Positions 5,800-12,207 of a stretch of DNA of 12,416 bases are shown here, in pieces. Source of the DNA: an uncultured Lachnospiraceae bacterium (lineage in GTDB: Bacteria; Bacillota; Clostridia; Lachnospirales; Lachnospiraceae); assembly GCA_902489925.1 (NCBI GenBank), contig CABUBX010000053.1:1-12416 (forward strand), given 5' to 3'. The notes under the pieces are model-generated. The model was not told the origin of the DNA and did no database searches. It saw only the letters and a program-made list of their open reading frames with translations. Every line of letters starts with the position of its first letter. Within the stretch, counting starts at the first letter, position 1. The translations under genes were made by a program, and so were the position numbers.

Positions 5800-6807
5800 T
5801 TAAAGTCCCATTTGATGAGCAGCACAAAAACGCTCTATTTTATCATAAAGCATTGCCTTTGTCTCATCATCACAAAAGCTTGCGGCAATAGCATTCTTTT
5901 GAATTTTAATGAAGTCCTCCAATTCCCAGCCATACGCCTTTGCAACATTTTCAAGCTCATCCACCAATGTAAGATTCATAAGCTGTGGGTCATCGGTGCT
6001 GACTGTGACCGCAACACCCATCTTATATAATTCATTTAACGGATGTTCTTGAAAATCTGAATATAACTCTAATAAATTAGATGTTGGCGTAATATTAAGT
6101 GTTATCTGTTTTTCTATAAGTCTTTCCAATAATTTAGCATCGGAAATCGCCCGAACACCATGGTCAATTCGTGCTGCCCCTAAAATATCCAACGCTTCCC
6201 ATACACCTTCCGCCGGTGAAGACTCGCCTGCATGAACAGTAATCCCCATGCCTGCTGCCCTTGCTTCACAAAATGCGCTGTATAAAATTCTATTGGATTC
6301 TTTTGAAGCGGCCTCATTACCGTCTACGGATAATCCGGCTAAACGGTCATGCGGATTTGCCTTCATCCAACGCACTAAATTAAGTGCCTCTTTTGATGTC
6401 TGTGAACGAAGTAATGATACAAGCAAACGGCAGTCGCAATAACCATCCATATACGCAGCATCAAAACCCTCCAAAATGCCATTGATTAAATCCTGATAGT
6501 GAAGATTTTGCCAGTGTGTTGGATTTGTAATAACCTCAGCATACATAATATTTTGCTCTGCTGCTTCCTTTGCGTAATTATAGGCTATACTCCGCGCGTC
6601 CTCTTTAGAATACACAAGCGAACATATCCAATTTAAAAGTTCTAAAAAATCTGCCAATCCGGTAAACTGAATCAACTCATTTTCAGGTCTTGGCAGCGGT
6701 ATATTATTTTTTGCCGCCAGTGTTTTAATCAACTCTAAAGACAAAGTCCCTTCCAGATGAATATGTAATTCAACCTTCGGTAATTTTTGCAAGACTTCTC
6801 GTTCCAT
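5800..6807 (-). CDS. add: Adenosine (or adenine) deaminase
   Basis: A 335-residue zinc-dependent amidohydrolase of the adenosine/adenine deaminase family, which converts adenosine to inosine or adenine to hypoxanthine in purine salvage. Metal and catalytic residues are visible: HIH (His15, His17) in ELHIHLEGT, His192 and Glu195 in TVHAGES, His216 in IDHG, and Asp272-Asp273 in STDDP. The substrate loop DGNE (162-165) matches the family's G-x-E region. Length is normal. The start has GGAGG 8 nt upstream. It follows the AzgA-type purine permease by 26 nt and is probably cotranscribed with it, so imported purine bases or nucleosides would be deaminated directly. Sequence alone does not settle adenosine versus adenine specificity. 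Confidence 0.88.
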   Translation of the reverse strand: MEREVLQKLPKVELHIHLEGTLSLELIKTLAAKNNIPLPRPENELIQFTGLADFLELLNWICSLVYSKEDARSIAYNYAKEAAEQNIMYAEVITNPTHWQNLHYQDLINGILEGFDAAYMDGYCDCRLLVSLLRSQTSKEALNLVRWMKANPHDRLAGLSVDGNEAASKESNRILYSAFCEARAAGMGITVHAGESSPAEGVWEALDILGAARIDHGVRAISDAKLLERLIEKQITLNITPTSNLLELYSDFQEHPLNELYKMGVAVTVSTDDPQLMNLTLVDELENVAKAYGWELEDFIKIQKNAIAASFCDDETKAMLYDKIERFCAAHQMGL

Positions 6808-6833
6808 GAAATATTCCTCCTTTTACCAAAAAA

Positions 6834-8204
6834 TTATAAAACAACCTTTAACACAAGATAGAAAATAAATATAATGCTCAGTGCAATAACAATTCCTGAC
6901 AATTTCTTACGTTTCCCTGATGCCAGCATACAAAGTGTGTACGCAAGAATAGAAAACATCACACCATAAGCAATATTATATGTAAACGGCATCATAAGAA
7001 CAGCAAAAAACACCGGCATAGCCACTGTAAAATCACCAAGTTCCAAATGACATAACGGTTCCATCATAAATATACCTACAATAATTAATGCCGGTGCAAC
7101 TGCAATAGACGGTATAACTAAGAATATCGGTGAGAAAAACAATGCCAGTGCAAAGCATAAGCCCGTAACACATGCAGTAAGTCCGGTGCGTCCGCCCACT
7201 GAAATTCCGGTCACACTCTCTGCACCATAAATTGATACTGTACTTGTTCCAAAAACCGCACCAACAGCTGCTGCACCCGCTGAAACCATCAAAGCTTTAC
7301 CGGCATCAGGAATACTTCCGTCTTCTTTAACCATACCTGCTTTCGGTGCAATTCCTATTAAAACACTTAAACTGTCAAATAAATCCACAATTAAAAAGCT
7401 TAAAATCGCAAAGAAAATACCTGCAATTTGTGTAAATCCACCGGAAAACATACCTTTAAGGCTCAGCTTGCCAAATGTCGGCGCCAATGCTTCTACCGGA
7501 TTATCAAATGATAAAATAGAAGTTGGAAGCTGTGTATAACCTAATCCTGTTTCCGGATTCTTTACAAAAATTCCCAAAACAGCCACAACAACAATACCAA
7601 TTAAAATACCGCCTCTGACATTTTTAATAACCAAAATCGCTGTCACAACAATACCGACCAACGCTAATATTGTTCCCGGATTTCCTAAATCTCCCAAAGT
7701 AAGTAATGTGTCCGGAGATGCTGTTACAAGACCTGCTGTCTGTAAACCGATAAACGCAATGAAGAAGCCGACACCGACACTCATTGCTTTTTTTATACAA
7801 TCCGGAATACTCTGTACAATCTTTTGCTGAATTTTAAAGACACCAAGCAAAACAAATGTACATCCTGAAATACATACGCAAGCCAAACCATTTTGCCAGC
7901 TCATGCCCAATGTTTTTACAATATAAAAACTTAAAAAGCTTGCCAATCCAATTGCCGGACCTAATGCAATAGGACGATTCACCCACAATCCCATCGCAAG
8001 GCAAGCTAAGAACACAGACAATGCTGTTGCCCAAAAAGCTGCTTTTGCGTCAATTCCGGCTTCTGACAAAATTAACGGATTTAAAACTAATACACTGGCA
8101 CAGGACAAAAAGATTGTTAAGCCTGCCAAAACCTCTGTTTTCACATTACTTCCACGCTCTTTAATGTGAAAAACCTTTTCTAATAAGCCTTTCTCCATTT
8201 TCAT
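6834..8204 (-). CDS. AzgA-type NCS2 purine permease
   Basis: A 456-residue hydrophobic protein with about 12-14 membrane segments, of the NCS2 family, AzgA (adenine/guanine/hypoxanthine) branch. Family features are the N-terminal LEKVFHIKERGSNVKTEVLAGLTIFL, NPLILSEAG, ALGPAIGLASF in the re-entrant region, and ESVTGISVGGRTGLTACVTGL, close to the AzgA signature ES-x-TGI-x3-GRTGL. It likely imports a purine base by proton symport. I place the start at ATG 8204 (or 8198), because the GAGAGGAGAG ribosome binding site (8206-8215) would be inside the coding sequence if the upstream ATG 8219 were used. It is the first gene of the permease-deaminase operon, with a GntR-type operator at its promoter. 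Confidence 0.9.
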   Translation of the reverse strand: MKMEKGLLEKVFHIKERGSNVKTEVLAGLTIFLSCASVLVLNPLILSEAGIDAKAAFWATALSVFLACLAMGLWVNRPIALGPAIGLASFLSFYIVKTLGMSWQNGLACVCISGCTFVLLGVFKIQQKIVQSIPDCIKKAMSVGVGFFIAFIGLQTAGLVTASPDTLLTLGDLGNPGTILALVGIVVTAILVIKNVRGGILIGIVVVAVLGIFVKNPETGLGYTQLPTSILSFDNPVEALAPTFGKLSLKGMFSGGFTQIAGIFFAILSFLIVDLFDSLSVLIGIAPKAGMVKEDGSIPDAGKALMVSAGAAAVGAVFGTSTVSIYGAESVTGISVGGRTGLTACVTGLCFALALFFSPIFLVIPSIAVAPALIIVGIFMMEPLCHLELGDFTVAMPVFFAVLMMPFTYNIAYGVMFSILAYTLCMLASGKRKKLSGIVIALSIIFIFYLVLKVVL

Positions 8205-8227
8205 TCTCTCCTCTCGCATAAATCATA

Positions 8228-8252
8228 TGATAATATGGTAATACCTTTAAAC
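8228..8252. promoter_or_regulatory. Candidate GntR operator at the permease promoter
   Basis: A 25-bp element centred on the palindrome GGTATTACC (minus-strand reading). It matches the element at 9115-9139 upstream of the GntR gene at 22 of 25 positions. The core is symmetric and the flanks are the same, but the orientation relative to transcription is reversed. Confidence 0.65.
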
Positions 8253-8259
8253 CGGATAA
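8231..8259 (-). promoter_or_regulatory. Possible promoter of the permease-deaminase operon
   Basis: Minus strand: TTATCC (8254-8259), 17 nt, TATTAT (8231-8236), giving a leader of about 20 nt. An alternative is TTTAAA (8246-8251), 18 nt, TATGAT (8222-8227), but its leader would be very short. Either one overlaps the GGTATTACC operator. Confidence 0.4.
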
Positions 8260-8288
8260 TTAAAAATGCTGTTTCCAGCATTTTTAAT
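8259..8288. terminator. Terminator downstream of the GntR gene
   Basis: A perfect 13-bp stem, ATTAAAAATGCTG (8259-8271) and CAGCATTTTTAAT (8276-8288), with a 4-nt loop. The T-run within the stem's 3' arm is present on both strands. In minus-strand reading it lies 50 nt after the GntR stop and just upstream of the permease promoter. Confidence 0.65.
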
Positions 8289-8337
8289 CAAATATCAGCT
8301 TTCTTTTAGCCTTAAAATTCTGCCCTATTCGTTGAGG

Positions 8338-9090
8338 TTAATACGCTATAATATTCCGCACCATATTGAAACGAATATAATCCGTATTATAAAAAACTCG
8401 TCCGTAAAGCACTTGTTCATTATCCTGGTCATACACTCGCCCAATAACCTCCAAGAGAACATCTGTTTCAAATTCTTTTTCAAGACCGCTCATACTTCTC
8501 ATTTTTGAAACACGACAATTTTGAATCTGAATCCAATCTCTGACTACCAATTTCCCGGCATGGGTTCGTATCACATCATAAGAAGAATGATTTACAAAAT
8601 CGTCCTTCTCGGGATGCTTTGTGAACAAAGATACCGCCATATAATCCTGACATAAAATCGCCAAATGCCCATCTGCATAGTAGCCCTTTTCAAGGGCAAT
8701 TACAGGCTCTCCCACCTGTATGCCTAAAGCAGAAGCTACCATTACATCACAGCCTTCTTCTTTATATGCGGCTAAGCGAATCTTAATTTCATAACCGCTT
8801 TTGCTGATTAGTTCACTGATTTCTTGGGAAACAGCCAAATTTATCTTAAATTGCCGTGTTAAAGGATTGACAAAAGTTCCACGTCCGTGAATACGTAAAA
8901 GAAGTCCTTCCTGCTCGAGTTCATCTAAAGCACGCCTCACAGTAACCCTGCTGACACCATAACTTTTTGCAATTTCATTTTCCGGCGGCAGCTTTGTCCC
9001 CTGTTTAAAATCCATATTTTCAATGTATTCATATAGACTTCTTTTGACTTTGTCGCTAAGATTCTCCTTTACAAAAGGACGCATATCCAT
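8338..9090 (-). CDS. GntR-family regulator with UTRA domain (HutC type)
   Basis: A 250-residue transcription factor. The N-terminal winged helix-turn-helix spans about 34-74, with LPPENEIAKSYGVSRVTVRRALDELEQEGLL and the wing RIHGRGTFV. The rest (about 85-245) is a UTRA effector domain with ALGIQVGEPVIALEKGYYADGHLAI and a terminal GRVFYNTDYIRFNM strand pair. HutC-type regulators sense small metabolites and usually repress neighbouring genes. The start is ATG 9090, where GGGAG lies 8 nt upstream, rather than the in-frame TTG at 9096. Near-identical 25-bp elements at its own promoter and at the purine permease promoter suggest autoregulation and control of the permease-deaminase pair, with a purine-related effector (inference). 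Confidence 0.9.
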   Translation of the reverse strand: MDMRPFVKENLSDKVKRSLYEYIENMDFKQGTKLPPENEIAKSYGVSRVTVRRALDELEQEGLLLRIHGRGTFVNPLTRQFKINLAVSQEISELISKSGYEIKIRLAAYKEEGCDVMVASALGIQVGEPVIALEKGYYADGHLAILCQDYMAVSLFTKHPEKDDFVNHSSYDVIRTHAGKLVVRDWIQIQNCRVSKMRSMSGLEKEFETDVLLEVIGRVYDQDNEQVLYGRVFYNTDYIRFNMVRNIIAY

Positions 9091-9114
9091 AGTCAACTCT
9101 CCCTTACTTTTCCA

Positions 9115-9139
9115 GTTTTAAGGTAATACCATAATATCA
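9115..9139. promoter_or_regulatory. Candidate GntR autoregulatory operator
   Basis: Plus-strand core GGTAATACC at 9122-9130, with AT-rich flanks that match the permease element (8228-8252) at 22 of 25 positions. It overlaps the -10 and start point of the gene's own promoter. Confidence 0.65.
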
Positions 9140-9160
9140 CGCGCTTCTTTATTCTGTCAA
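9131..9160 (-). promoter_or_regulatory. Promoter of the GntR gene
   Basis: Minus strand: TTGACA (9155-9160), 18-nt spacer, TATTAT (9131-9136). The -10 lies inside the 25-bp candidate operator. Confidence 0.75.
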
Positions 9161-9191
9161 TTCCTTATTTTTTAATATTCATACATCCTAC

Positions 9192-10448
9192 TCAGTGCAC
9201 TTTAATGACTTTTCCGCCGTGTTTTCTCGATTCTTCGGCGGCCGCAACCATTTTATGGCTCTCATATGTATCCTGAATAAGCGTAAGGTTTCCTTCCTCA
9301 ATCGGATTTCCGAGAAGATAATCAACAACATCATTGACAAGCCCCAAATCTGCGCCCACATGACCGCCGCCGTAGGCATCTTGATTATTCAGGGACATAT
9401 CAATCACCTCTTTTCCCTTTCCGAAAAGCTGTACCGTGATTGTCTCATCAAGGTCATTGGAATAAAGCTCGCCCTTTGTTCCGAAAATATGTGTCTTACG
9501 ATAGTTTTCATTTGAAAAAGCCTCCACTGAAAACTGAACGTGCGTCCCATTTTCAAACGCCATCTGCACAAGCTGATAATCATTAACTGTATTGTCACTA
9601 TGCCATACACAGCGCCCGTATTGCCCCTGATGAAGGGCAGCCCTCAAACGCTCTTTTGTGCCGACATTATCCACCGGATATGTTCCCCAAGGAAATTTCG
9701 GTTCCGGATGATTGTTTCGTCCGAGATATTGTAAGTAAGCATCATACGGACATTCTGATTCCTTCGGACAGTCCTCACAATATTTCGTGCTGTAATCCGG
9801 GGCATTTTTTTCATTAAAAAATACTAAATCACCGTAAGAAGACAGACTTTCACAGCAGCTTCCCAATATCCAGTGCAGCAAATCCATGTCATGACAGCAC
9901 TTTGCCATAAGAAGCGGCGATGTCTCATCCTCTCTGCGCCATAGACCTCTCACATAGCTGTGAATAAAATGCCAGTAAGCCACATTTTCAGAATGACGTA
10001 CTGTAACGATTTGACCGAGTGCACCGCTGTCTACAATTTCTTTAATCTTTCTGTAAAACTTAGAATAACGCAGCACATGACATACTATCACTTTCAGATT
10101 TTTTTCCTTTGCCTTCGCTTCAATATCAAGGCAGTGCTGCGGATTCGGAGAAACCGGCTTTTCAACCATAACATGATATCCGAGCTCAAGCGCCTGCATT
10201 GTGTGACCGTAATGGTCCCTATCCTGTGTACACACAAATAAAACATCTGCTATTTTGCCCTGTGCAAATAATTCATCCGCACTTGAAAATGTCTGAACGT
10301 CAGGATTTTTAAACGCTTTCTTTCCAATTTCCACACGTTCTTCATCTAAATCACAGATTGCCGCGATTACCGCATCCTTTCTGTTTAAAAGCAATGTGCC
10401 GTAATTAATACCTCTGTTTCCCAAACCAAGAATGGCTACACTTAACAT
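9192..10448 (-). CDS. Gfo/Idh/MocA-family NAD(P)-dependent oxidoreductase
   Basis: A 418-residue dehydrogenase. The N-terminal Rossmann fold has GLGNRG (8-13) for dinucleotide binding and an acidic strand end at ICDLDEER. EKP (96-98) is the conserved catalytic-site motif. The C-terminal half is the family's alpha/beta substrate domain, with KCCHDMDLLHW (183-193) in the usual catalytic H-x-x-D region and a Gly-rich GGGHVGAD segment. These enzymes typically oxidise sugars, inositols or related polyols; the substrate here is unknown. An unusual insert carries C-x2-C-x5-C (224, 227, 233), a possible metal site. GGGAGGAG precedes the start. The divergent AraC gene and a shared palindrome suggest that AraC may control it. 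Confidence 0.9.
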   Translation of the reverse strand: MLSVAILGLGNRGINYGTLLLNRKDAVIAAICDLDEERVEIGKKAFKNPDVQTFSSADELFAQGKIADVLFVCTQDRDHYGHTMQALELGYHVMVEKPVSPNPQHCLDIEAKAKEKNLKVIVCHVLRYSKFYRKIKEIVDSGALGQIVTVRHSENVAYWHFIHSYVRGLWRREDETSPLLMAKCCHDMDLLHWILGSCCESLSSYGDLVFFNEKNAPDYSTKYCEDCPKESECPYDAYLQYLGRNNHPEPKFPWGTYPVDNVGTKERLRAALHQGQYGRCVWHSDNTVNDYQLVQMAFENGTHVQFSVEAFSNENYRKTHIFGTKGELYSNDLDETITVQLFGKGKEVIDMSLNNQDAYGGGHVGADLGLVNDVVDYLLGNPIEEGNLTLIQDTYESHKMVAAAEESRKHGGKVIKVH

Positions 10449-10476
10449 CTTTTCTCCTCCCGTTAATCATTTCACA

Positions 10477-10505
10477 TTGACCTTGCGTACATTGTATTAT
10501 ACAAT
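10477..10505 (+). promoter_or_regulatory. Predicted promoter of the AraC gene
   Basis: Plus strand: TTGACC (10477-10482), 17-nt spacer, TACAAT (10500-10505). The leader to the AraC start would be about 90 nt. The -10 is part of the perfect palindrome at 10491-10505. Confidence 0.5.
10491..10505. promoter_or_regulatory. Palindrome between divergent oxidoreductase and AraC genes
   Basis: ATTGTATTATACAAT, a perfect 7-1-7 inverted repeat that contains -10-like hexamers on both strands. A second repeat, GCTAT-GATT-ATAGC, lies at 10515-10528. They are candidate operators for the divergent promoters. Confidence 0.4.
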
Positions 10506-10520
10506 AATTTCTATGCTATG

Positions 10521-10549
10521 ATTATAGCGCAGACGGCTTTTTCCTCCAA
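10521..10549 (-). promoter_or_regulatory. Possible promoter of the oxidoreductase gene
   Basis: Minus strand: TTGGAG (10544-10549, 3/6 match), 17 nt, perfect TATAAT (10521-10526). The -10 overlaps the GCTAT/ATAGC repeat. The weak -35 would fit an activator-dependent promoter. Confidence 0.45.
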
Positions 10550-10602
10550 CAGATTAAATTGCCCGTTTTCTATACTATATTGCTATTAGAAGAAGGTGAG
10601 CC

Positions 10603-11223
10603 ATGGATACAACCTACGAAAGCCATATTGGACTTGCCGATGAGCAGCTTTCAGTTATTTTTAAAAGTGACGCGGTTACACCCGAAGGCCGGAATAACCG
10701 TATTCATTGGCATGAAGGTGTTGAACTGCTTTTTATTACCAACGGCAGCGGCTATATGTTCTGCGATTCTCAAAAGATTCCTTTAACTAAGGGAAATATA
10801 GCTATCGCCAATGCCAACTGCCTTCACAAAGCCGCTTCGGATAAGACAGAGATGACTTATGAATACCTCATTCTCGAACCGCCGCTTTTTGAATTATTTT
10901 CACTGACCCCGCAAAGTATCACTTTTAAATCCATTATCCCGGAACATAAAGAGACGATTTCCCTTGACACGCTCTGTGCGTACACCGGCTTCAGTAAATA
11001 CTATTTTTGCAGACTTTTCAAGGAGATGACCAATCAAACCGTCAGCAGTTATATCAACAGCTTTCGCTGTCACGAAGTCCAAAAGCTTCTCAAATACACT
11101 TCAATGACTGTTGAGGAAGCGGCCATAAGCTGCGGTTTTTCAAACATTTCACATTTTTACCGAATGTACAAGCAACATATCGGCCATGTTCCGTCGCAAG
11201 ACAAAGCGGCCGATAATCATTAA
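10603..11223 (+). CDS. Compact AraC-family regulator
   Basis: A 206-residue AraC/XylS-type protein. The N-terminal cupin-like sensor begins around residue 30 (HWHEGVELLFITNGSGYMF, then LTKGNIAIANANCLHKA), and the C-terminal double helix-turn-helix runs from about 118 (ISLDTLCAYTGFSKYYFCRLFKEMT and MTVEEAAISCGFSNISHFYRMYKQHIGHVPS). Cupin-AraC proteins are usually about 270-300 residues. Here the sensor passes into the DNA-binding domain at FKSIIPEHKETISL with no linker or dimerisation helices, as if some 70-90 residues had been lost in frame. GAAGGTGAG upstream supports ATG 10603. It is the first gene of a three-gene plus-strand operon and is divergent from the oxidoreductase. It may still bind DNA, but dimerisation could be changed. 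Confidence 0.85.
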   Translation: MDTTYESHIGLADEQLSVIFKSDAVTPEGRNNRIHWHEGVELLFITNGSGYMFCDSQKIPLTKGNIAIANANCLHKAASDKTEMTYEYLILEPPLFELFSLTPQSITFKSIIPEHKETISLDTLCAYTGFSKYYFCRLFKEMTNQTVSSYINSFRCHEVQKLLKYTSMTVEEAAISCGFSNISHFYRMYKQHIGHVPSQDKAADNH

Positions 11224-11238
11224 GAAAAGAGGATTTTT

Positions 11239-11469
11239 ATGAAATTAAGACGTTTTTTTGCCATCGCCGGCATCGTACTTCTTGCCGGTATGTATATTGC
11301 AACCCTTATTTTTTCACTCATTCAAGGTGAAATGGCCGCATCATTATTCAGAGCTTCGCTTATATGTACCATCATTGTTCCTGTTTTCATCTATATCTAC
11401 ACAATGATATTTAAAAACATGAAGAACAAACGTGATTCCTATAAGTCTGATGATTCCAAGGAGAATTAA
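11239..11469 (+). CDS. Small two-helix membrane protein, function unknown
   Basis: A 76-residue protein with two hydrophobic segments (about 8-28 and 37-58) and a hydrophilic Lys/Asp-rich tail, KNMKNKRDSYKSDDSKEN. The basic N-terminus (MKLRRF) and C-terminal tail suggest that both ends face the cytoplasm. I do not recognise a named family; similar short membrane proteins are common in Lachnospiraceae. The start has an AAGAGG site 7 nt upstream, 15 nt after the AraC stop, and the GNAT gene begins 3 nt after its own stop, so the three genes are probably one transcript. No functional motif is visible. Confidence 0.75.
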   Translation: MKLRRFFAIAGIVLLAGMYIATLIFSLIQGEMAASLFRASLICTIIVPVFIYIYTMIFKNMKNKRDSYKSDDSKEN

Positions 11470-11472
11470 CTA

Positions 11473-12006
11473 ATGGTTACTTACAGAAAACTTAACACAG
11501 AAGATTTAATAACTGAGCTTTTTAAAAATTTCAAACGCCATCAAGTCGTTGACAAATGCAGACGTTACGAAAATAACCAATGGATTATCAAATCCGACCC
11601 TTTCATTGATGACTGGTCTCCTTCCGATTATGAGTTTCTTATTCAATGCCTGAAAGATACTTGTCAAAATGGGGGGCTCGTATATGGCGCCTTTATAGAT
11701 AACTGTTTAAAAGGATTTACTTCCGTAGACGGAAATCTTCTTGGAAGCCAAAAGCAATATGCCGATTTGACAAGCATCCATGTTTCAGAGGATGCAAGGC
11801 ATCACGGTATCGGTAAGGTACTTTTTAAGGCCGCTGCCGATTTTGCAAAATCTATCGGCGCCAAAAAGCTTTATATTTCATCCCATTCTGCCATTGAAAC
11901 ACAGGCCTTTTATGCCCGAATGGGATGTGTTGATGCTAAAGAAGCTATAGAAAAACATGTTCAGGCCGAGCCTTATGACTGCCAGCTGGAGTGCGGATTA
12001 GAATAA
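11473..12006 (+). CDS. GNAT-family N-acetyltransferase
   Basis: A 177-residue cytoplasmic acetyltransferase. Motif A is clear: LTSIHVSEDARHHGIGKVLF with the acetyl-CoA pyrophosphate loop RHHGIG (109-114). It is followed by the motif B region KKLYISSHSAIETQAFYARMGC (131-152). The substrate is unknown; the C-terminal KHVQAEPYDCQLEC offers no specificity that I recognise. It starts 3 nt after the small membrane protein gene, with AAGGAG upstream inside that gene's end, so translation may be coupled. It is the last gene before a weak hairpin terminator. Confidence 0.9.
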   Translation: MVTYRKLNTEDLITELFKNFKRHQVVDKCRRYENNQWIIKSDPFIDDWSPSDYEFLIQCLKDTCQNGGLVYGAFIDNCLKGFTSVDGNLLGSQKQYADLTSIHVSEDARHHGIGKVLFKAAADFAKSIGAKKLYISSHSAIETQAFYARMGCVDAKEAIEKHVQAEPYDCQLECGLE

Positions 12007-12023
12007 TTACAGGTTTTATTAAG

Positions 12024-12050
12024 AAAGGCTTTATAGCCTTTAGATTGTTT
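12024..12050 (+). terminator. Weak terminator after the acetyltransferase gene
   Basis: A 7-bp stem, AAAGGCT (12024-12030) and AGCCTTT (12035-12041), with a TTAT loop, 17 nt after the stop and followed by AGATTGTTTTAATTC. The stem is short and the T-tract imperfect, so readthrough is possible. Confidence 0.45.
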
Positions 12051-12098
12051 TAATTCTTTGGACAAAATTTGTTCACAATTTGATTGTATAATAAAACC

Positions 12099-12207
12099 AT
12101 AGTAATGAAACCGACATTACTAAAACAACAGTTTGATTTTTTCATAACATTCGCCCGGCGGGACCGACCACCCCGCCGGGCCTCCCTCGTTTATGGGGGC
12201 TTTTTTT
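12099..12207 (+). ncRNA. Possible small RNA with its own terminator
   Basis: A perfect TATAAT (12087-12092) precedes a ~109-nt stretch made of hairpins: TAGTAATG/CATTACTA (12100-12107, 12115-12122), a GC-rich 10-bp stem GCCCGGCGGG/CCCGCCGGGC (12153-12162, 12172-12181), and GCCTCC/GGGGGC (12180-12185, 12195-12200) followed by seven T. The last two stems share two bases, so they may compete. No good -35 is seen at normal spacing. No downstream gene in the window would make it a leader. I do not recognise an RNA family. Confidence 0.35.
12153..12207 (+). terminator. Strong GC-rich terminator
   Basis: A 10-bp GC stem (12153-12181), then the short stem GCCTCC/GGGGGC ending at 12200 and T7 at 12201-12207. 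It is a strong plus-strand intrinsic terminator. It could serve the possible small RNA or act as backup for the AraC-GNAT operon. Confidence 0.7.

Noticed and set aside
8205..8219. Upstream ATG for the purine permease at 8219
   Set aside because: The frame from 8219 would translate the ribosome binding site that serves ATG 8204/8198.
9091..9096. TTG start for the GntR gene at 9096
   Set aside because: The ribosome binding site is only 2 nt from it, while ATG 9090 has normal spacing.
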